NCBI GenBank assembly: GCA_900766325.1
Contig: CAAFVA010000030.1
Span: 1-19,201, forward strand
Source: Bacilli bacterium
GTDB lineage: Bacteria; Bacillota_I; Bacilli_A; RF39; UBA660
Length of the DNA: 19,201 bases
Direction of reading: 5' to 3'
Under the pieces are notes generated by a model. The model had not been told where the DNA came from and did no database searches. It worked only from the letters and a program-made list of their open reading frames with translations. The position numbers and the translations under genes were made by a program. Every line of letters starts with the position of its first letter. The first letter of the stretch is position 1. This document shows positions 14,955 through 19,201 of the stretch, in pieces.

Positions 14955-16022
14955 ATGGATAAAAACGGAATGACGTATGATGAATATTTAGAATTATTAA
15001 AAAAGGAAGTTGAAACATTAAATGTAAAACAACGTAATTTAACGGTTAAAAATGATGCTTTTGCAAAGTGTTGTAAGGTAATTAAGAAAAACAATAAAGA
15101 AACTGTTATTTTAGGTGTTGATGTAATGGTTAACTTACTTAAAACGAATCAAGGTAAAGATAAGTTTAAAACATTATTAAAATTTGTCTTTGGTGAAACT
15201 TTTTTTGATGAGCTAAGTGAAAAAGAAAAATCTGATTATCAAAAGCAAGGTTTATTTATGAAAGACGACTTATCCGTAGTACTTGGCGAAGTTTATGGCT
15301 TTAAACACGGTTATTTATTTAAAAATCCTAATTCTTGGGATGAAATGATTACGTTTTTAAATAATTGTGTAAACGTTTGCAATGACTGGTCCGTAAAAGA
15401 AGAAGAAAAAGATGATTTTTATAAAATACTCTTTTCGTTTAACAGGTTAATAGAAACCTCGTACGACAAATCCATGGCGTTAAAGAAAGAAACAAGTTTT
15501 ATTATAAGTGTTTATAACGAGTTTATATCTGCTTTTGAAAATAAAAGAAAAGTAAATATTAGTAAAGAATTTTGTGGTTTAATTAGAGATATTTTAAATA
15601 AAGATAATCGTAAATTTATGACGATTGAAGATGGTACTGAAAAAGAAATTGGTTTTGGTGATGCATTTATTATGTTTAACGAGTTATATAACAACGATCT
15701 TGAATTATTAATAAATAAAAATAAGGAAAATAAAGAAAGTTTAAAAATTGAAAGACGTGCACAAAAATATTATAAACGTATAAAAAGCGTTCCTTTTGAC
15801 GAGTTAGAAAATAAATTTTTTCCTAAGTATACTAACGAAAATTACGTAATGATAATAAAGAAGGTAATAGATTTGTTTTTAAATGATTTAAACGCGGATG
15901 AAAAATGGTTACCATATTACACGGCGGTAATTATGCATTACGCTTCATATTTTAAAACTAAGTATTATGATGAGGATAAATTTAAAAAAGAAAAGGTGAA
16001 AACTTATGACGGAAGAAAGTAA
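14955..16022 (+). CDS. Unknown 355-aa soluble protein, first of a gene pair
   Basis: I do not recognise this protein. It looks soluble and almost all-helical, rich in Lys, Glu, Asn and Phe, with no signal peptide, membrane segment or known catalytic motif. A coiled-coil-like N-terminus (about 8-30, LELLKKEVETLNVKQRN) is followed by helical segments throughout. A charged linker near 250-270 (NKNKENKESLKIERRAQKYY) separates a C-terminal helical part. The ATG at 14955 is set by GGGGAG. It overlaps the next gene by 17 bases and shares its promoter and terminator, so the two products probably act together. The composition and codon style resemble the neighbouring housekeeping genes, so recent transfer is not suggested. 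Confidence 0.85.
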   Translation: MDKNGMTYDEYLELLKKEVETLNVKQRNLTVKNDAFAKCCKVIKKNNKETVILGVDVMVNLLKTNQGKDKFKTLLKFVFGETFFDELSEKEKSDYQKQGLFMKDDLSVVLGEVYGFKHGYLFKNPNSWDEMITFLNNCVNVCNDWSVKEEEKDDFYKILFSFNRLIETSYDKSMALKKETSFIISVYNEFISAFENKRKVNISKEFCGLIRDILNKDNRKFMTIEDGTEKEIGFGDAFIMFNELYNNDLELLINKNKENKESLKIERRAQKYYKRIKSVPFDELENKFFPKYTNENYVMIIKKVIDLFLNDLNADEKWLPYYTAVIMHYASYFKTKYYDEDKFKKEKVKTYDGRK

Positions 16023-17028
16023 AGAATTAATTAATAAGTTAGAAGAAATATCCTATGCTTTGTTGGGTAATGCGGCAATTAAAAAAGCCAAGTTAGAAGA
16101 AGTAAAAGAAATATACCAAAATTACAAGGAAGGGAAATTAATTTATCCTTATGACGAAGATTCGATAAAAAAGGCTGCTAATTTTATTTACGAAAACGGT
16201 TATTTTAATAATTTATCAGTTCCTTATGCAAATAAAAGTGACGGTGTTAAAAAAATTTATACTATTGAACATGGAAATACTAAGATTATTCCAAATAAAA
16301 AATTTACATCAAAAGATGAGTTTTTGTTATTAATTGGTTTTTTACTTGATGAGGCGAACGCTTTAAAAAAGAATGGTGACATTGAATTTAAGTTTTTGGG
16401 TATTGATGATAAAGGAAAAAAGTTTATGAATATTAGACTAATAGAAATGTATGAGTCATGGTCAAAAGCGTTGTTTGACTTCTTCTTGAAATGTTATGAT
16501 GAACTTTCATCAGAATCAAAGAAAAATCATGCATATTACGAAATTTTAAATAACTTTATTGATGATCCGACCGTAGATAAGTATAATGATTTAATGTCTA
16601 AAGTATCGTATTTGAAATCGGTAGTTGACCCAAAGATGATAAAACAGATGAAGTTTCTTATTAAAGATTATTTAAGTGTGAAAAATGTTTCCGAAAAGAA
16701 GAAAAAAGAAACCTCGTTTCATGGTGCGTTAATGACTAGGGAAGAAAGAATAACTTTATATGAGGGTCAAAATGATAAAACATATAGTGATATGCAAAAG
16801 GTACAACTAAATAGCAAGCAAGAAAGCATGCTAAAAGAAATTTACGAATTCGTGTGTGCTTTAGACAAAGATGATTTTAAAGAGTTTGTGGCGGATCCAT
16901 TAGCGTTTTTCAGCCACATAAACGAAGATGTAAGATTAGGCATTATAAATAATTTTATTATAATGATGGAACAAGATGGTGCGTTTAAAAATAAAGAAAC
17001 CATTCGAAAAAGACTTATTAAGGGATAA
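16006..17028 (+). CDS. Unknown 340-aa soluble protein, second of a gene pair
   Basis: Unrecognised. It begins inside the end of the preceding gene in another frame, with its own good ribosome binding site (AAGGTGA at 15993-15999, 6 nt before the ATG). The protein is soluble and helix-rich. About 55-95 contains aromatic motifs (FIYENGYFNNLSVPYANKSD), about 70-130 may include short strands (KKIYTIEHGNTKIIPNKKF), and 130-225 is helical. A Lys-rich linker near 232-240 leads to a C-terminal helical part ending in the basic tail RKRLIKG. I see no similarity to the first protein of the pair beyond composition. Order, overlap and shared control suggest a two-part complex, which is inference only. Confidence 0.85.
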   Translation: MTEESKELINKLEEISYALLGNAAIKKAKLEEVKEIYQNYKEGKLIYPYDEDSIKKAANFIYENGYFNNLSVPYANKSDGVKKIYTIEHGNTKIIPNKKFTSKDEFLLLIGFLLDEANALKKNGDIEFKFLGIDDKGKKFMNIRLIEMYESWSKALFDFFLKCYDELSSESKKNHAYYEILNNFIDDPTVDKYNDLMSKVSYLKSVVDPKMIKQMKFLIKDYLSVKNVSEKKKKETSFHGALMTREERITLYEGQNDKTYSDMQKVQLNSKQESMLKEIYEFVCALDKDDFKEFVADPLAFFSHINEDVRLGIINNFIIMMEQDGAFKNKETIRKRLIKG

Positions 17029-17050
17029 AATGTTTTTTATCCTCTTTTTT
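17022..17050 (+). terminator. Terminator of the two-gene unknown unit
   Basis: GGATAAAA (17023-17030) pairs perfectly with TTTTATCC (17035-17042) over loop TGTT, with an outer G-T pair and a T-rich tail to 17050. The stop codon TAA (17026-17028) is in the 5' arm. Confidence 0.88.
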
Positions 17051-17069
17051 ATATATTAGGAAAGTGCGT

Positions 17070-17099
17070 TTGAAGTATCAAAAAAAAATGTGTTATAAT
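17070..17099 (+). promoter_or_regulatory. Promoter of the metallopeptidase-trmH-rimM-trmD operon, extended -10
   Basis: TTGAAG (17070-17075), 18-bp spacer, TATAAT (17094-17099), preceded by TG at 17091-17092. The string TGTGTTATAAT here is identical to that in the T-box operon promoter at 1065-1075. Confidence 0.75.
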
Positions 17100-17119
17100 A
17101 CATATCAGGTGATAATAAT

Positions 17120-17758
17120 ATGAATATTATTTATAATGATGTTTCATACAATGTTTTAATAACTAAGAAAAATAATAAAAACCTATATATAAGGGTAGAC
17201 GAGGACTTAAATATAAAGGTCACGTGTCCTTATTTATATACTAATAAAATGGTGCTTAAAATATTAAATGATAACACTTTAAGTATTTATAAAATGATTG
17301 ATAAGCAAAAGATAAGATGTGAAGCAAAAAAGTCTTGTTTGAATAATTATTTGGGGATGCCTTTAAACGTTGTTTATAAACCTGTTACTAAACTGATATT
17401 TGACGGTAGCACAATCATTGTAAAAGATGATTTAATGCTTTTAAATTGGTATAAAAAACAAGCTAAAGATGTATTTAAGACTTATTTAGATGAGGCGTAT
17501 TATGCGTTTGAAGAAAAGATACCTTATCCGAAGTTAAAAATAAGAAACATGAAAACAAGGTGGGGAGTTTGTAACCGTAGGGATAATTCGATAACTCTTA
17601 ATCTTGAATTGATAAAAAAAGATCATAAATATTTGAATTACGTAATAGTGCATGAGCTATCACATTTTATTCATTTTGATCATGGTAAAGGCTTTTGGAA
17701 GACGGTTGAAAAGTATTGTCCAGAATATAAAACAGTAAGAAAAGAGTTAAAGGAGTAA
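17120..17758 (+). CDS. YgjP-type zinc metallopeptidase (DUF45 family)
   Basis: The 212-aa protein belongs to the YgjP/DUF45 metal-dependent hydrolase family, related to WLM and SprT-like peptidases. The zinc motif is complete: H178-E-L-S-H182, then H188 in HFDHGKGFW. Upstream, the family strand KTRWGVCNRRDNSITLN (about 152-168) is present. The N-terminal half is a beta-rich domain with basic residues. In this family the substrate is not established; some members occur beside restriction or repair genes, but here the context is RNA modification. AGGTGA lies 7 nt before the ATG. It is the first gene of a compact operon, touching the methyltransferase gene that follows. Cytoplasmic, with no signal peptide. 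Confidence 0.9.
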   Translation: MNIIYNDVSYNVLITKKNNKNLYIRVDEDLNIKVTCPYLYTNKMVLKILNDNTLSIYKMIDKQKIRCEAKKSCLNNYLGMPLNVVYKPVTKLIFDGSTIIVKDDLMLLNWYKKQAKDVFKTYLDEAYYAFEEKIPYPKLKIRNMKTRWGVCNRRDNSITLNLELIKKDHKYLNYVIVHELSHFIHFDHGKGFWKTVEKYCPEYKTVRKELKE

Positions 17759-17761
17759 ATG

Positions 17762-18490
17762 ATGGTAATTGAGTCTAAGGAAAATAAAAAAATAAAATAT
17801 TTAAAAAAATTAAGAAATAGTAAATTTATGAACGAAGAAAAAAAATTTATCGTAGAAGGAGAACACCTTGTTAAAGAAGCTAAAGCGTCTGGCGTGTTAA
17901 TTGAAACTTATTCTATAAAAGACGTTAATTACGGAGTTTTAAATACCGTTATTAGTAAAAACTTAATGGAGTACTTAAGTAACCTCCCATCGTGTCCTTT
18001 AGTTATTGGGGTAGTTAAGTTTACCTATGATGACTTAACGTTAGGAGATAAAATAATAATACTAGATAACGTTCAGGATCCAGGGAATTTAGGTACGATA
18101 ATAAGAAGTGCTAAAGCATTTAACGTAGACGCCGTAGTACTTAGTTTGGGATGTGTTAGAAAATATAATGAAAAAGTAGTTCGTGCATCACAAGGAATGT
18201 TGTTTAAGGTAAACGTAGTAACTAAAGATCTTAAGTATTTTATACCTTATTTAAAAGAAAATGGTTATAAAGTATACGCAACTTCCGTGATAAATGGAAA
18301 AGATGTAAGAAAAGCTGGCTTAAATGGTAAGGTAGCCGTTGTAATGGGCAACGAAGGACAAGGAATTGAAGATGAAATAAAAGGGCTTTTAGATGAAAAT
18401 ATTTATATTAAAATGAATGATGATTGTGAAAGTCTTAACGTTTCGGTTGCAGCATCAATAATAATGTACGAGATGAATAAGGAGAAATGA
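17762..18490 (+). CDS. TrmH/SpoU-family RNA 2'-O-methyltransferase
   Basis: This 242-aa SPOUT enzyme transfers a methyl group from S-adenosylmethionine to a ribose 2'-OH of rRNA or tRNA. The N-terminal substrate-binding domain (about 1-95) begins with the family pattern ENKKIKYLKKLRNSKF and EGEHLVKEA. The knotted catalytic domain shows motif 1 (NVQDPGNLGTIIRSAKAF), motif 2 (VVMGNEGQGI) and motif 3 (MNDDCESLNVSVAASIIMYE). It resembles the YsgA/RlmB type; the exact target nucleotide cannot be read from sequence. Two ATG codons are adjacent, at 17759 and 17762. AGGAG at 17751-17755 is too close to the first (3 nt), so I prefer the second. It is four bases from rimM. Confidence 0.95.
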   Translation: MVIESKENKKIKYLKKLRNSKFMNEEKKFIVEGEHLVKEAKASGVLIETYSIKDVNYGVLNTVISKNLMEYLSNLPSCPLVIGVVKFTYDDLTLGDKIIILDNVQDPGNLGTIIRSAKAFNVDAVVLSLGCVRKYNEKVVRASQGMLFKVNVVTKDLKYFIPYLKENGYKVYATSVINGKDVRKAGLNGKVAVVMGNEGQGIEDEIKGLLDENIYIKMNDDCESLNVSVAASIIMYEMNKEK

Positions 18491-18493
18491 TTT

Positions 18494-18979
18494 ATGGAAT
18501 ATTTGTACGTTGGTAAATTAGTAAATACTCATGGAATAAAAGGCGAGGTACGTTTACTGTCCGATTTCAAACACAAGGATAAGGTTTTTGTACCTAATTT
18601 TAAAGTTTATGTTGGAACCAAAAAAAAAGAGTATGTTATTGAGTCTTACCGTAGGCATAAAAAGTTTGATATGCTTGTGTTTAAAGGGTTTTATGACATT
18701 AACTTGGTAGAACATTTAAAAGGAAGTGGCGTTTACATTAACAGAAATGATTTGATATTAGATAAAAATACGTTTTTAGCGGTTGATTTAATTGGATTTG
18801 ATGTTATAATAAATGGTAAATTAATTGGCGTTATAAAAGATGTTTTATTAACGCCAGCTAATGAGGTATTAGTGCTTGATAATAAAGTTATGATTCCTTA
18901 TGTTAAGGCCTTTATTAATAAGGTTGATATAAATAAAAAACTAGTAGTAGTAAACGATGTGAAAGGGCTTTTATCATGA
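18494..18979 (+). CDS. rimM: Ribosome maturation factor RimM
   Basis: RimM (161 aa) binds free 30S subunits and S19 and helps 16S rRNA processing and folding of the 30S head. The N-terminal beta-barrel shows [20 protein letters not shown], the family signature. The C-terminal PRC-barrel half starts near 95 ([13 protein letters not shown]) and contains PANEVLVL and MIPYV. It is slightly short compared with about 170 aa in relatives. The ribosome binding site AAGGAGAA is in the end of the preceding gene. Its last codons overlap trmD as ATGA. In Bacillota rimM and trmD usually follow rpsP; here a methyltransferase and a metallopeptidase stand upstream instead. Confidence 0.95.
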   Translation: MEYLYVGKLVNTHGIKGEVRLLSDFKHKDKVFVPNFKVYVGTKKKEYVIESYRRHKKFDMLVFKGFYDINLVEHLKGSGVYINRNDLILDKNTFLAVDLIGFDVIINGKLIGVIKDVLLTPANEVLVLDNKVMIPYVKAFINKVDINKKLVVVNDVKGLLS

Positions 18980-19201
18980 AAATAGATATTTTAACGTTAT
19001 TTCCAAACATGTTTAATGGTTTTAAAGATGAGTCAATCATCAAAAGAGCGATTGATGATGAAAAGGTTACCATAAACACCATTAATTTTAGAGATTTTGC
19101 AACTAACAAACACAAGAAAGTAGATGATACTCCATATGGTGGCGGAAGTGGTATGGTGCTTATGTGTCAACCAATATTTGACGCGGTAGAAAGCATAAGA
19201 A
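18976..19201 (+). CDS. trmD: tRNA (guanine-N1)-methyltransferase TrmD, 5' part (cut by window end)
   Basis: Only the first 75 codons are in the window. They begin [13 protein letters not shown], the standard TrmD opening, and continue through [20 protein letters not shown] to [12 protein letters not shown], the glycine-rich stretch that leads to the knotted AdoMet site. Complete TrmD is about 240 aa and makes m1G37 in tRNAs with G36, preventing +1 frameshifting. The start ATG at 18976 overlaps the rimM stop in an ATGA, so translation is coupled. Confidence 0.96.
   Translation, partial: MKIDILTLFPNMFNGFKDESIIKRAIDDEKVTINTINFRDFATNKHKKVDDTPYGGGSGMVLMCQPIFDAVESIR

Noticed and set aside
14879..15094. 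Minus-strand ORF across the polC end and the next gene
   Set aside because: It covers a promoter and terminator hairpin on the plus strand and is explained as a chance open frame.
1..19201. CRISPR array, IS element, phage genes or tRNA genes
   Set aside because: Scanning by eye showed no regularly spaced repeats, transposase or integrase motifs, or cloverleaf-like sequences with a TTCRA arm.

Overview
This window is from a very AT-rich, low-GC Gram-positive genome. PolC-type DNA polymerase III, EzrA, the short yqzL ORF in front of recO, a dimeric-type glycyl-tRNA synthetase and a T-box leader point to Bacillota, class Bacilli. I infer an uncultured gut-type lineage near RF39 or Erysipelotrichales; the lineage is not proven. 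UGA is a stop codon here (yqzL, trmH and rimM all end in it) and Trp is UGG, so this is not a code-4 mycoplasma.

Layout. (1) 1-1062: a small unknown ORF cut at the left edge, then yqzL overlapping recO. (2) 1046-4694: a promoter with an extended -10, a very short T-box leader, an unknown 223-aa gene, glyS and a TPR-like multi-pass membrane protein, ending in a terminator. (3) 4701-5535, minus strand: monocistronic rpsD (ribosomal protein S4) with its own promoter, a structured leader of about 170 nt that can fold as a pseudoknot, and a terminator. (4) 5600-8332: ezrA (FtsZ-ring regulator) and an unknown single-pass membrane protein. (5) 8343-9312: a monocistronic alpha-solenoid repeat protein whose codon use differs from its neighbours. 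(6) 9350-10241: a secreted or anchored polysaccharide-deacetylase-like protein that has lost the catalytic residues. (7) 10263-14893: polC, with an extra segment in the polymerase region. (8) 14894-17050: two overlapping unknown genes with their own strong promoter, placed inside an unusual terminator/Shine-Dalgarno overlap. (9) 17070-19201: YgjP-type metallopeptidase, TrmH-family rRNA/tRNA methyltransferase, rimM and the start of trmD, tightly packed as one operon.

Most recognised genes serve core information processing: replication (PolC), repair (RecO), translation and RNA modification (GlyRS, S4, RimM, TrmD, TrmH-family) and division (EzrA). The unknown genes between them have the style of lineage-specific genes. 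The most interesting non-coding signals are the minimal glycine T-box, the rpsD leader pseudoknot and the promoter-in-terminator arrangement at 14894-14955. Intergenic space is small, and several terminators contain the stop codon of the gene they end. The only gene-free stretch over about 300 bases is 5331-5637, which holds the divergent rpsD leader and promoter and the ezrA promoter region. I see no tRNA, rRNA, IS element, phage gene or CRISPR array.
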